Source of the DNA: CALKJU01 sp046349355
GTDB lineage: Bacteria; Pseudomonadota; Alphaproteobacteria; Geminicoccales; Geminicoccaceae
Reading direction: 5' to 3'
NCBI GenBank assembly: GCA_046349355.1
Contig: JAXMCM010000017.1
Span: 124,001 to 188,000 of the forward strand
DNA length: 64,000 bases
Shown here: in pieces, positions 46,846 through 55,549 of the stretch
Layout of the letters: each line of letters opens with the position of its first letter
How positions within the stretch are numbered: position 1 is the first letter of the stretch
Notes under the pieces: model-generated
What the model saw: only the letters and a program-made list of their open reading frames with translations
Told to the model about the DNA's origin: nothing
The model's database searches: none
Position numbers and translations under genes: made by a program

Positions 46846-47609
46846 CGGGCATCGCGGCCGGGGACGGCTTCACCGTCCGTTCCTACGACAGCGTCGGCAG
46901 CACCAACGATCTCGCCCGCGAGCTGGCCGATGCCGGGGCCGCCGCGGGCACGCTGGTCATGGCCGGCGAGCAGACCGGCGGCCGCGGCCGGCACGGCCGC
47001 TCCTGGCACTCGCCGCGCGGCAACTTCTACGGCTCGCTGATCCTTCGCCCGACCGTGCCGCTGGCCGAGACGGCGACGCTGTCGCTGGTGATCGGCCTCG
47101 CGGTGCTGGATGCGGTCGAGGCGGTGGCCGGACGCCGGCTCGACCTCGTCGTCAAGTGGCCCAACGACGTGCTGCTCGACGGGGCCAAGCTCGCCGGCAT
47201 CCTGCTCGAGGGGGCGACCGACTCGAAGGGCGGCTGCGCCTGGGTGATCGCCGGCGTCGGGGTGAATCTGCAACATCATCCGGACTCGCCGGTTTACCCG
47301 AGCACGAGCCTGGCCGAGGCCGGGGTGGCGGAGGCCTCGCCGGAGCGGTTCCGCGACGCCTTCCTCGCCGCGCTGGGCAAGGCGCTGCCGCTGTGGGAAC
47401 GGGATGGCTTCGCCGCGTTCCGCGACCGCTGGCTGGCCAGGGCGGCCGGGCTCGGACGGCCGGTGCGGCTGCGGGTCGGCGACGAGGTGCATGCCGGCAA
47501 GCTCGCCGACCTCGGCCTCGACGGCTCGATCCTGATCGAGAACAGCGCCGGCTGCCTCGAGCGCTTCACCGCCGGCGAGCTGTTCTTCGGCGCCGGGACT
47601 TCCGGCTAG
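46842..47609 (+). CDS. birA: biotin--[acetyl-CoA-carboxylase] ligase
   Basis: 255 residues from a TTG that overlaps the nuoN stop; no ATG or GTG lies in frame near enough upstream or before the conserved YDSVGSTNDLA. The ligase attaches biotin to the carboxyl-carrier protein of carboxylases. The biotin/ATP loop GGRGRHGRSW spans residues 46-55, and VKWPNDVLLDGAKLAGIL is the second signature. The N-terminal DNA-binding domain of E. coli BirA is missing, so it is the non-regulatory (monofunctional) type usual for alphaproteobacteria. Confidence 0.95.
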   Translation: MTGIAAGDGFTVRSYDSVGSTNDLARELADAGAAAGTLVMAGEQTGGRGRHGRSWHSPRGNFYGSLILRPTVPLAETATLSLVIGLAVLDAVEAVAGRRLDLVVKWPNDVLLDGAKLAGILLEGATDSKGGCAWVIAGVGVNLQHHPDSPVYPSTSLAEAGVAEASPERFRDAFLAALGKALPLWERDGFAAFRDRWLARAAGLGRPVRLRVGDEVHAGKLADLGLDGSILIENSAGCLERFTAGELFFGAGTSG

Positions 47610-47628
47610 GGCCGGTCAGGCGTAGAAG

Positions 47629-47643
47629 CGCTGCACTGCAGCG
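47629..47643. promoter_or_regulatory. palindrome upstream of coaX
   Basis: CGCTGCA and TGCAGCG around a single C, 22 bases before the ATG. It shares the 12-mer GCACTGCAGCGG with the nuo leader at 32716-32727, also about 25 bases before a start codon. Confidence 0.3.
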
Positions 47644-47664
47644 GAAAGGGTCGGACCCCCACCC

Positions 47665-48462
47665 ATGTTGCTCGCCATCGACGTCGGGAACACCAACACC
47701 GTCTTTGCGCTCTACCGCGAGCGCGAGCTGGTCGGGCAATGGCGGATCTCGACCGTCCGCGAGCGCACGGCCGAGGAATACGCGGCCTGGCTGATCCAGC
47801 TGATGCGGCTGAAGGGCCAGTCGCACGAGGGCGTCAACGCCGTCCTGATCTCCTCGGTGGTGCCGCAGGCGGTGATCCCGCTGCGCTGGATGTCGCGCGA
47901 CTTCTTCGGCTGCCGGGCGTTCGTCGTCGGCGAGGACGTCGAGTGCCCGATCGAGGTCAGGCTCGCCAACCCGCGCGAGGTCGGCGCCGACCGCGTGGTC
48001 AATGCGGTGGCCGCCAAGAAGCGCTACAAGCCGCCGCTGGTGATCGTCGACTTCGGCACCGCCACCACCTTCGACGTGGTCGACGCCGACGGCGCCTATG
48101 CCGGCGGGGCGATCGCCCCCGGCGTCAACCTGTCGATCGAGGCGCTGCACCGGGCCGCCGCCAAGCTGCCGCGCATCGCCATCGAGCCGCCCGAGAAGGT
48201 CATCGGCACGTCGACGATCGGTGCGATGCAGTCCGGCATCTTCTACGGCTATGTCGGCCTGATCGAGGGCCTCGTGACGCGCATCCAGGCCGAGTTCGGC
48301 CAGCCCATGGCGGTGATCGCGACCGGCGGGCTGGCGCCGCTGTTCGTCAAGCGCTGCGCCGTCCTGCAACACCTCGACCGGGATCTGACGATGGCCGGGC
48401 TTCTGGAAATCTACGAGCTGTACCGCGACCGTATGCGTCGCGATTCCCCGAACCGGATGTAA
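47665..48462 (+). CDS. coaX: type III pantothenate kinase
   Basis: 265 residues, the first enzyme of coenzyme A synthesis, phosphorylating pantothenate. The ASKHA-fold phosphate loop is LAIDVGNTNTVFALY with Asp6; a further acidic metal site is VDFGTATTFDVVDADG, and GAIAPGVNLSIEALHRAAAK contains the substrate loop. Type III enzymes need a monovalent cation and are not feedback-inhibited by CoA. The birA-coaX-rnj order is the usual alphaproteobacterial one. Confidence 0.96.
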   Translation: MLLAIDVGNTNTVFALYRERELVGQWRISTVRERTAEEYAAWLIQLMRLKGQSHEGVNAVLISSVVPQAVIPLRWMSRDFFGCRAFVVGEDVECPIEVRLANPREVGADRVVNAVAAKKRYKPPLVIVDFGTATTFDVVDADGAYAGGAIAPGVNLSIEALHRAAAKLPRIAIEPPEKVIGTSTIGAMQSGIFYGYVGLIEGLVTRIQAEFGQPMAVIATGGLAPLFVKRCAVLQHLDRDLTMAGLLEIYELYRDRMRRDSPNRM

Positions 48463-48464
48463 CG

Positions 48465-50165
48465 ATGGCCAAGGCCAAGGACCTGCAGTTCGTCGCGCTG
48501 GGCGGCGTCGGCGAGATCGGCATGAACGTCTATGCCTACGGGCTGGGCGACGAGTGGATGCTGGTCGACCTCGGCCTGGGCTTCGCCGACGACCGGCTGC
48601 CGGGTGCGGAGATCGTCCTGCCCGACGTCCAGTTCGCCGTGGAGCGGCGGACGAAGCTGCGCGGGCTGGTGATCACCCATGCGCACGAGGACCATATCGG
48701 GGCGGTGCCCTACCTGTGGTCACGCCTCGGCTGCCCGATCTGGTGCACGGCGTTCGCGGCAGCGGTGCTGCGCCGCAAGTTCGCCGATGCCGACGTCGTG
48801 CCGGGACCGGTGATCCACGTCATGGAGCCGGGCCGGCGGTTCGAGGTCGGGCCGTTCGCCTGCACCTTCCTGCACGTCACCCACTCGATCCCCGACAGCA
48901 ACGGCCTGTCGATCGAGACGCCCTACGGCAAGGTGATGCACACCGGCGACTGGAAGCTCGACCCGGCGCCGCAGGTCGGCGAGCGCACCGACGTCGACGG
49001 CTTCGAGGCGTTCGGCGACGGCGGCGTGCTGGCGATGGTGGCCGACAGCACCAACGTGCTGAGCCCCGGCACCTCCGGCTCCGAGGCCGAGGTCCGCGAC
49101 AGCCTGATCGACCTGATCGCCCGCCAGCCGGGACGGGTGGCGCTGACCACCTTCGCCTCGAACCTGGCGCGGCTGGTCAGCACCATGCACGCCGCCCAGC
49201 AGGCCGGGCGCGAGATCGTGGTCATCGGCCGCTCGATGCGGCGCATGCTGGAGATCGCCCAGGAGCTGGGCCTGATCACCGACATGCCGAAGCTGGTCGA
49301 CGAGCGCGACGCGGCGGCCCTGCCGCGGCACCGGGTGCTCTACCTCGTCACCGGCAGCCAGGGCGAGCCCCGCGCGGCGCTGGTGCGGATAGCCCTGGGC
49401 CAGCACCCGCGGGTCCGGCTCGAGGCCGGCGACACGGTGATCTTCAGCTCGAAGATCATCCCGGGCAACGAGCGGGTCCTGTTCAACCTGCACAACCTGC
49501 TGGTCGACCAGGGGGTCGAGGTGATCACCGAGGAGGACCATTTCGTCCACGTCTCGGGCCATCCCTGCCGCGACGAGATCGAGCAGATGTACAAGTGGAT
49601 GCGCCCGAAGGTGGCGATCCCGGTGCACGGCGAGGCCCGCCACCTGCACGCCCATGTCCGCCTCGCCAAGCAGCTGGGCGCGCCGCAGGCGCTGCTGATC
49701 GCCAACGGCGACCTCGTCCGCCTGGCGCCGGGCCCGGCGACCGTCGTCGACAAGGTCGACACCGGCCGGATCGCGGTCGAGGAGACCGACCTCGTCGACG
49801 CCTCGGACGAGCTCTACAAGACCCGCCGCCGGCTGATGAGCCACGGCACCCTTCTCGTCGGCCTCGTCCTCGACCGGTTCGGCAGCGTGCTGGCGCCGCC
49901 GCAGGTGAGCGCGCTGGGCGCCGTCGACCTCGAGCGCTTCGAGAAGCGCCGCGCCGGCATCGACGAGGCGGTGACCGAGGCGGTCGAGGACCTCGAGGAC
50001 CGCGAGGCGCGTGACGACGACAAGGTGCGCGAGGCGGTCCGCGCCGCGCTGCGCGTGGCCCTCGACCTGCCGCGCTCGCGCCGGCCGATCGTCGAGGTGC
50101 AGATCACCCGCCTGTCGGCCGAGACGCTGGACGCGCTCGAGGACGACCGCGTCGACGCCGCCTGA
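48465..50165 (+). CDS. rnj: ribonuclease J
   Basis: 566 residues. The metallo-beta-lactamase domain has the zinc motif HAHEDH (His72, His74, Asp76, His77), with further metal and catalytic blocks at FLHVTHSIPDSNG and MHTGDWKLD. The beta-CASP region has LTTFASNLARL and VSGHPCRDEIEQM, the latter with the third ligand region. A C-terminal domain of ~100 residues follows. It has both endo- and 5'-exonuclease activity on RNA and matures rRNA and mRNA in alphaproteobacteria. ATG is 2 bases after the coaX stop. Confidence 0.95.
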   Translation: MAKAKDLQFVALGGVGEIGMNVYAYGLGDEWMLVDLGLGFADDRLPGAEIVLPDVQFAVERRTKLRGLVITHAHEDHIGAVPYLWSRLGCPIWCTAFAAAVLRRKFADADVVPGPVIHVMEPGRRFEVGPFACTFLHVTHSIPDSNGLSIETPYGKVMHTGDWKLDPAPQVGERTDVDGFEAFGDGGVLAMVADSTNVLSPGTSGSEAEVRDSLIDLIARQPGRVALTTFASNLARLVSTMHAAQQAGREIVVIGRSMRRMLEIAQELGLITDMPKLVDERDAAALPRHRVLYLVTGSQGEPRAALVRIALGQHPRVRLEAGDTVIFSSKIIPGNERVLFNLHNLLVDQGVEVITEEDHFVHVSGHPCRDEIEQMYKWMRPKVAIPVHGEARHLHAHVRLAKQLGAPQALLIANGDLVRLAPGPATVVDKVDTGRIAVEETDLVDASDELYKTRRRLMSHGTLLVGLVLDRFGSVLAPPQVSALGAVDLERFEKRRAGIDEAVTEAVEDLEDREARDDDKVREAVRAALRVALDLPRSRRPIVEVQITRLSAETLDALEDDRVDAA

Positions 50166-50183
50166 GAGCAGGGAAGCCGCATC

Positions 50184-50588
50184 GTGATCGGACGCCTGAA
50201 CCACGTCGCCATCGCCGTGCCCGACATCGCCGCCGCGGCCGCCCAGTACCGCGACGTGCTGGGGGCCACCGTCTCGGCGATCGAGGACCAGCCCGAGCAC
50301 GGCGTGCAGACCGTGTTCATCGCCCTGCCCAACACCAAGATCGAGCTGCTGGGCGTGCTGGGCGAGGCCTCGCCGATCAGGGGCTTCCTCGAGAAGAGCC
50401 CGGCCGGCGGCATCCACCATGTCTGCTACGAGGTCGACGACATCATCGCCGCGCGCGACCGGCTGAAGGCCGCCGGTGCCCGCGTGCTGGGCTCGGGCGA
50501 GCCCAGGATCGGCGCCCACGGCAAGCCCGTGCTGTTCCTGCACCCCAAGGACTTCCAGGGCACGCTGGTCGAGCTCGAGCAGGCATGA
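50184..50588 (+). CDS. mce: methylmalonyl-CoA epimerase
   Basis: 134 residues from GTG with GCAGGGAAG upstream. A vicinal-oxygen-chelate fold of two beta-alpha-beta-beta-beta units. His7 (LNHVAIAV), the His pair in GGIHHVCYEVDD and the Glu in GTLVELEQ are the cobalt/zinc ligands of the family. It converts (S)- to (R)-methylmalonyl-CoA for propionate use. It overlaps the DUF1467 gene (ATGA). Confidence 0.92.
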   Translation: MIGRLNHVAIAVPDIAAAAAQYRDVLGATVSAIEDQPEHGVQTVFIALPNTKIELLGVLGEASPIRGFLEKSPAGGIHHVCYEVDDIIAARDRLKAAGARVLGSGEPRIGAHGKPVLFLHPKDFQGTLVELEQA

Positions 50589-50830
50589 GCCTGACCGGCG
50601 GCATCGTCACCTTCTCGGTGACCTGGTGGCTCTATTTCTTCATGGCGCTGCCCTTCGGGGCGCAGCCGGCGGCGGATCCGGTGCCCGGGACGGTCGAGAG
50701 CGCCCCGGCGAAGCCGCGCCTCTGGCTCAAGGCGCTGATCGCCACCGTGCTGGCCGCCGCCACGACCTGGGGCATCGCCTGGGTGATCCAGAGCGGGCTG
50801 ATCGAGCTGCGGCCCGGCCCGACACCCTGA
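50585..50830 (+). CDS. DUF1467 membrane protein
   Basis: 81 residues with two membrane helices (GIVTFSVTWWLYFFMALPFG and ALIATVLAAATTWGIAWVI) linked by a short Pro/Ala loop. Such proteins of unknown function sit next to mce in many alphaproteobacteria. ATGA overlap with mce implies translational coupling. Confidence 0.9.
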   Translation: MSLTGGIVTFSVTWWLYFFMALPFGAQPAADPVPGTVESAPAKPRLWLKALIATVLAAATTWGIAWVIQSGLIELRPGPTP

Positions 50831-50837
50831 GCCGGCG

Positions 50838-51398
50838 GTGGCCGACTACTGCGCCCGGGCGGCGACGCATCCGCTGCACCGCGACCACCATGACCGCGAG
50901 CACGGCTTCTGCCCGCCCGATGACGCCGCCTGGCTCGAACGGCTGAGCTGGGAGATCGGCCAGGCCGGGATCTCGTGGGCGGTGGTGCTGGCCAAGCGCG
51001 AATCGATGAACCGGGCGTTCGACGGCTTCGACCTCGACCGCGTCGCCGGCTATGGCGCCGAAGAGGTCGGGCGGCTGCTGGCCGACCCCGGCGTGGTCCG
51101 CCACCGCGGCAAGATCCTCGCGGTGATCCACAATGCCGGGGCGATGCGGCGCTGGCGCGACGAGGCCGGCTCGGTGCGCGCCTGGCTCGCCGCCAGCCGG
51201 CCGGCGACGGCAGGGGACTGGCTGCGCCTGCTGCGGCGCCACCTGCGCTTCATCGGGCCGGAGATCGCGCGGGAATGGCTCGAGGGGACCGGCGTGCTGC
51301 CGGGTGCCCACCGGCCGGACTGCCCGGTGGCGGTGCGCGCCGCGGCGAGCGGGCCGCTCTGGCTCGAGTCCGCATCAACCCGCAGGCAGGCCGGCTGA
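50838..51398 (+). CDS. tag: DNA-3-methyladenine glycosylase I
   Basis: 186 residues from GTG, 7 bases after DUF1467. Tag removes 3-methyladenine from alkylated DNA. The HhH-type core reads ISWAVVLAKRESMNRAFDGF, then RHRGKILAVIHNAGA. The zinc snap is conserved: Cys5 with a His at 17 or 18 at the N-terminus, and GAHRPDC near the C-terminus (His and Cys four residues apart). It replaces proS, which more often follows mce-DUF1467. It converges with and overlaps the cyclase gene by 24 bases. Confidence 0.88.
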   Translation: MADYCARAATHPLHRDHHDREHGFCPPDDAAWLERLSWEIGQAGISWAVVLAKRESMNRAFDGFDLDRVAGYGAEEVGRLLADPGVVRHRGKILAVIHNAGAMRRWRDEAGSVRAWLAASRPATAGDWLRLLRRHLRFIGPEIAREWLEGTGVLPGAHRPDCPVAVRAAASGPLWLESASTRRQAG

Positions 51399-53135
51399 GG
51401 CGAGGGCGGCGAGGTCGGCAGCGAGGCCGGCGGGATCGGCGCGATATTGCGACCGGCGCCAGTCGGCGATGGTGAAGTCCGGCCGCGCGGCGAGCAGCTG
51501 CCGAGCGGTGTCGCGCGCCCGGTCGGCCCGGCCGGCGGCCACGTGCACCAGCACGAGGTCGACGAGGCCGAAGCCGGGGCTGCGGGCCAGATACTCACGG
51601 AACGCCGCCTCGGCCGCGTCGAGCCGTCCGGCGAGGCGCAGGGCGTGGCCGAGATGGCCCAGGTAGAAGCCGGGTGCTGCCGGGCTCAGGGCCAGGGCGC
51701 GCTCGCCCTCGCGGATCGCTTCCTCCGGAAAGCCGACATTGGCGAGGACGAAGCAGGCGAAGGTCGCGGCATCGGCGGCACCGGGGGCGAGGCGCACGGC
51801 ATGCCGGGCGGCTGCCGCGGCGATCTCGTCGTCGCCTTGCGCCAGCGCCACCAGGCTGGCGGCCCAGCTGGCGTCCGCATTGTCGGGCTCGAGCGCCCGT
51901 GCCTCGTCGACCAGACATCGCGCCCGGGCCAGCGTGGCGGTGCGGTCGTCGCACCAGTCGAAGCGGGCGGCGAGATAGTGCATGAGCCCGATCATCGCGC
52001 GCAGCGTGCCGGAGCCGGGGTCGAGTGCCAGGGCCTGCTGCCAGGCCTGCAGGGCCATCGTGCAGTTCTCGCGGGTGACGGCGCGGCGGTAGGCGGTGAG
52101 ACCCTTGATCCAGAGCGTCCAGGCCTCGACGTTGCTGGTGGCCCGGTAGCGCAGGCGGGCCTGCTCGCCCTCGGTCAGCATGACCTGCATCTCGGTCGCC
52201 AGCACGAGGGTGATCTCGTCCTGGACGGCGAACAGGTCGCCGACCGGCCGGTCGTAGCGCTCGGCCCACAGCGGCGAGCCGGTCGCCACGTCGACCAGTT
52301 GCGCCGAGATGCGCAGCCGCGCGCCGGCGCGCCGGACGCTGCCCTGGAGGACATGGCGGACACCCAGCTGCCGGGCGATGGCGGCAAGGTCGAGGCTGCT
52401 GCCCCTGAACGCCTGGGTCGAGTTGCGGGCGACGACACGCAGGCCGGCGAGCTTGGACAGGGCGGTGACGATGTCCTCGACGAGGCCGTCGGCGAAGTGA
52501 TCCTGCTCGGGATCGCCCGAAAGGTTCGCAAACGGCAGGACCGCGATCGACGGCAGGTCACGAGGGGGCGTAGCCGTCGGTGCCTGCACGGCCACGGCGG
52601 TACCGTCTGGTGTCCAGGCCCAGGCGCGCACCGGCCGGGTCATGTTCTTGAGCTCGAGCAGCCCGGCATCGGTGAAGTCGGCGGCGATCTTGCCCCTGAC
52701 CTGGGCGTGCACGGCGTCGGCAACGAGCACGCCGCCGCGCGGCGCCTGCGCCTCCAGCCGGGCGGCGATGTTGACGCCGTCACCGAGGATGTCGTCGCCC
52801 TCCGCGACGATGTCGCCGAGGTTGATGCCGATGCGGAACTCGATCGCGGCCTCGGGCGGACACGTGGTGTTCCGCTCGGTCATGGCGGCCTGGACGGCCA
52901 GTGCAGCCTCGACCGCGTCGACGGCACTGGCGAACTCGACAAGCGCCCCGTCGCCCATGGTCTTGACGATGCGGCCGCGATGCGCGGCGACGACCGGGTC
53001 GAAGCGCTCGGTCCAGACCTGGCGCAGGGCCGCCAGCGTGCCGGCCTCGTCGGCGGCGACCAGCCGCGAATAGCCGACGACGTCGGCCGCGAGAATGGCG
53101 GCAAGGCGACGCTGCAGCCTCGACGAGGCGGTCAT
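51375..53135 (-). CDS. class III adenylate/guanylate cyclase with TolB-like and TPR domains
   Basis: 586 residues from ATG 53135; the frame stays open further upstream, but that part overlaps the promoter. The cyclase domain (~5-180) has LAAILAADVVGYSRL with the first metal Asp and VKTMGDGALVEF with the second, then FRIGINLGDIVAEG. A TolB-like part follows (~200-330; IAVLPFANLSGDPEQD, FADGLVEDIVTALS, RISAQLVDVATGSPLWAERY), then TPRs to the C-terminus (REGERALALSPAAPGFYLG). It makes a cyclic nucleotide in response to an unknown signal. It has no membrane helix. A broken relative without the cyclase domain lies at 6520. Confidence 0.9.
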   Translation of the reverse strand: MTASSRLQRRLAAILAADVVGYSRLVAADEAGTLAALRQVWTERFDPVVAAHRGRIVKTMGDGALVEFASAVDAVEAALAVQAAMTERNTTCPPEAAIEFRIGINLGDIVAEGDDILGDGVNIAARLEAQAPRGGVLVADAVHAQVRGKIAADFTDAGLLELKNMTRPVRAWAWTPDGTAVAVQAPTATPPRDLPSIAVLPFANLSGDPEQDHFADGLVEDIVTALSKLAGLRVVARNSTQAFRGSSLDLAAIARQLGVRHVLQGSVRRAGARLRISAQLVDVATGSPLWAERYDRPVGDLFAVQDEITLVLATEMQVMLTEGEQARLRYRATSNVEAWTLWIKGLTAYRRAVTRENCTMALQAWQQALALDPGSGTLRAMIGLMHYLAARFDWCDDRTATLARARCLVDEARALEPDNADASWAASLVALAQGDDEIAAAAARHAVRLAPGAADAATFACFVLANVGFPEEAIREGERALALSPAAPGFYLGHLGHALRLAGRLDAAEAAFREYLARSPGFGLVDLVLVHVAAGRADRARDTARQLLAARPDFTIADWRRSQYRADPAGLAADLAALASAGLPAG

Positions 53136-53192
53136 GCGCCGCAAGAGCCGCCAAGTTGCATCGGGGACCGCGCCCAGTAGCCGCGAGTGCGG

Positions 53193-53222
53193 ACTATAGA
53201 CGGGTCCCCGAACGATCCTCAA
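53193..53222 (-). promoter_or_regulatory. promoter of the cyclase gene
   Basis: On the minus strand TTGAGG, 18 bases, TATAGT. The predicted start lies ~50 bases before ATG 53135, which supports that start codon. Confidence 0.55.
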
Positions 53223-53244
53223 TGGCGCGCCCTGGACCGCCGGC

Positions 53245-54060
53245 TCAGCCGTTCGTGACGACGACCTCCAGGTAGGTGCTCGGGATCACGAGGCCGCGGC
53301 CGCCGCCCTGGTCGTGGGCGGCCAGCAGGGCCAGGATGTCGGACTCGAGCGCGGCCTGGCCGGCCGGGTCGAGGGCGGCGAAGGCGCGGTTGGTGGGGCC
53401 GTACCAGGTGCGGAAGACCTCGAGCCAGTGCGCCGGCGAGCGGTAGCGGAAGGTGAAGACCCGGGGCTTCGCGTCGACCTCGCCGTCGGGAAACAGCTCG
53501 GCCAGGCGCTCGGTCGTGCCCCACTGCGCCGGCGAGCGCAGGCCCGCCGGCGGCGGGACGTGCCGGCCGATGGTGCGGAACAGCTGGCCGATGAAGCCGT
53601 CGGGCGTCCAGTTGGCGAGGCCGATGCGGCCGCCGGGGCGGCAGACGCGCCGGAGCTCGCGCGCGGCGCGCTCCTGATCGGCGGTGAACATCACGCCGAA
53701 GCTCGACAGGACCACGTCGAACGCGGCGTCGGCGAAGGGCAGGGCCTCGGCATCGGCCGGGCGGAAGGTCACCGGCAGCCGCTCCGCGGCGGCGCGCTCG
53801 CGGCCGCGCTCGAGCAGCCCTTCGACATAGTCGGTCGAGGTGACCTCGGCCCAGCGCCGGGCGGCCGCCAGCGTGGCGTTGCCGTTGCCGGCGGCGACAT
53901 CGAGGACGCGTTCGCCGGCGCGCAGGTCGACCGCCTCGCACAGCCGCTCGCCGACGATCTGCAGGGTCGTGCCGATGACGGCGTAGTCGCCGGCCGCCCA
54001 GGTCGCGTGCTGGCGCCGCTTGATGGCGGCGAGGTCGGGGGTGAGGAATCCGTCGTCCAT
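53245..54060 (-). CDS. class I SAM-dependent methyltransferase
   Basis: 271 residues from ATG 54060, supported by GGGAG at the right distance; the open frame continues far upstream without homology. Motif I is VLDVAAGNGNATLAAA (~52-67), the acidic SAM contact TSTDYVEGLLERG, and the post-motif FDVVLSSFGVMF with RPGGRIGLANWTPDG. It is of the Methyltransf_11/UbiE-like type; the substrate cannot be named. It is divergent from the AraC regulator at 54290, which may control it. Confidence 0.88.
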   Translation of the reverse strand: MDDGFLTPDLAAIKRRQHATWAAGDYAVIGTTLQIVGERLCEAVDLRAGERVLDVAAGNGNATLAAARRWAEVTSTDYVEGLLERGRERAAAERLPVTFRPADAEALPFADAAFDVVLSSFGVMFTADQERAARELRRVCRPGGRIGLANWTPDGFIGQLFRTIGRHVPPPAGLRSPAQWGTTERLAELFPDGEVDAKPRVFTFRYRSPAHWLEVFRTWYGPTNRAFAALDPAGQAALESDILALLAAHDQGGGRGLVIPSTYLEVVVTNG

Positions 54061-54235
54061 CCGTTCAGCTCCCATCGGCGTGCCATCGGGCACGCCCTTG
54101 CCAGTGCCTGCCGGGGGCCGGGACCGGTCGTTGCCGGCATCCGCCGGAAACATGCGGCGGTCATGCCCGGTGGTGCCGGGATGCCGGGCCGCTTGTTCCG
54201 GATCGCAGGCTAGGCGACGCTGGCGCGCCGCTGAA

Positions 54236-54262
54236 TGACCGGACGGCCGGATTGCCTGACCG
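54236..54262. promoter_or_regulatory. direct repeat TGACCG, 21-base period
   Basis: TGACCG occurs at 54236 and 54257, 21 bases apart (two helical turns), in the divergent gap between the methyltransferase and AraC genes. AraC-family dimers commonly bind such direct repeats. Confidence 0.3.
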
Positions 54263-54289
54263 ATCGTCCACAGCCGGGACCGCCAAGCC

Positions 54290-55252
54290 ATGGCCGATGC
54301 GCTGACCCAGGTGCTGCGTTCCGTCCGTCTCGGCGGCGGCGTGTTCCTCGACGTGCGGCTGAGCGCGCCCTGGGCGGTGACCTCGCACATCACCGCCGAC
54401 GACTGCCGCCCGCTGCTGGCCAACCCGGCGCAGGTGATCGCCTTCCACGTGGTCCTCGCCGGACGGATGCTGGCGCTGCTCGACGGCGAGCCGGTGCGCG
54501 AGCTGCAGGCCGGCGAGATCGTCCTGTTCCCGCGCAGCGACGTGCACGTCCTGGCGAGCGGCCCCGGCATCCCGCCGGTCGCCGGGCGCGACCTCGTCCA
54601 GCCGTCGCCGGGCGGCGGGCTCGCCCGGATCGTCCACGGCGGCGGCGGCGAGCCGACGCACCTGGTCTGCGGCTTCCTCGGCTGCGAGGAGCACGGCAAT
54701 CCGCTGATCGCGGCGCTGCCGCGGATGCTCAGCCTCGACATCCGGCAGGGGACGTCGCACGACTGGATCGAGGCCTCGGTGCGCTTCGCCGCTGCCGAGC
54801 TCGTCGCCGGCCGGCTCGCCACGTCGGAGGTGATGTCGCGGCTGTCCGAGCTGCTGCTGATCGAGGCGGTCCGGCAGTACGTCGCGACCCGGCCCGGCGA
54901 CGCCGAGGGCTGGCTGCGCGGCCTGGCCGATCCGTTCGTCGGCAAGGCGCTGGCGCTGATCCACGACGGCATCGAGCGACCCTGGTCGGCCGACGGGCTG
55001 GCGCGCGAGGTCGGCATGTCGCGCAGCGCCTTCGTCGACCGCTTCACCGCGCTGATCGGCCAGCCGCCGATCCGCTACCTGACCGGCTGCCGGCTGCAGA
55101 CCGCCAGCCTGCAGCTGCGCGAGACCAGCCGCCCGCTCGCCCGGATCGCCTTCGACGTCGGCTACGACTCGGTCGAGGCGTTCAGCCGGGCGTTCAAGCG
55201 CCAGTACGGCCGCTCCCCGGCGCACTGGCGCGACGCCGCCGGCACGGCCTGA
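54290..55252 (+). CDS. AraC-family transcriptional regulator
   Basis: 320 residues. The N-terminal cupin-like domain (AraC_binding/Cupin_6 type; GGGVFLDVRLSAPWAV, GEIVLFPRSDVHVLA) senses a ligand. The C-terminal HTH pair is at ~225-315: ADGLAREVGMSRSAFVDRF, IGQPPIRYLTGCRLQTA, then IAFDVGYDSVEAFSRAFKR and GRSPAHWR. It is divergent from the methyltransferase gene, 229 bases apart, and is probably its regulator. It is intact, unlike the AraC gene at 10444. Confidence 0.92.
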   Translation: MADALTQVLRSVRLGGGVFLDVRLSAPWAVTSHITADDCRPLLANPAQVIAFHVVLAGRMLALLDGEPVRELQAGEIVLFPRSDVHVLASGPGIPPVAGRDLVQPSPGGGLARIVHGGGGEPTHLVCGFLGCEEHGNPLIAALPRMLSLDIRQGTSHDWIEASVRFAAAELVAGRLATSEVMSRLSELLLIEAVRQYVATRPGDAEGWLRGLADPFVGKALALIHDGIERPWSADGLAREVGMSRSAFVDRFTALIGQPPIRYLTGCRLQTASLQLRETSRPLARIAFDVGYDSVEAFSRAFKRQYGRSPAHWRDAAGTA

Positions 55253-55394
55253 CGGGCGCTTCGGGCTTTTCAGCTAGGGGTAGAGCGTGGCGTTCCGGCC
55301 CTGTTGGCCAAGACGATCAGGGATTGCATCCGATTCAATGAAATTCGGTAAAACTTTACGGGTTCTTGTTGTGGAAGGTCCGTTTTCGTACCTT

Positions 55395-55469
55395 TCAAGG
55401 CGAGCAACTTTTTGGTGAAAAACCTATTGCGCGAATTTCGAAGTCGTCGTACAAGAGTGTCGTGCTCAT
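55395..55469 (-). CDS. 24-residue micro-ORF with strong ribosome site
   Basis: ATG 55469 is preceded by GGAGAG at five bases. The product is 24 residues, starts MSTTLLYDDFEIRAI and ends in KSCSP. It could be a leader peptide, the stub of a disrupted gene or chance. An overlapping 72-codon frame from GTG 55488 is the alternative. Confidence 0.25.
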   Translation of the reverse strand: MSTTLLYDDFEIRAIGFSPKSCSP

Positions 55470-55516
55470 GGGATCTCTCCTGTGACACCCGACTTGAGGC
55501 GTTTCCTCCCTACTCT

Positions 55517-55549
55517 GGCCGGGGCGCAAGCCCCGGCCTCCTTTCTTTT
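55517..55549 (+). terminator. rho-independent terminator, plus strand
   Basis: Stem GGCCGGGGC / GCCCCGGCC with GCAA loop, then TCCTTTCTTTT. It would end a plus-strand transcript from the AraC gene or from the AT-rich gap. Confidence 0.75.

Noticed and set aside
42213..47609. Very long open frame overlapping nuoL, nuoM and nuoN on the same strand, and an equally long one on the opposite strand
   Set aside because: They are by-products of GC-rich codon use; the products are Arg/Ala-rich nonsense, while the nuo frames carry all conserved motifs.
53245..55047. 600-codon minus frame including the methyltransferase
   Set aside because: Only the part from 54060 down has a ribosome site and methyltransferase motifs; the upstream part is antisense to the AraC gene.
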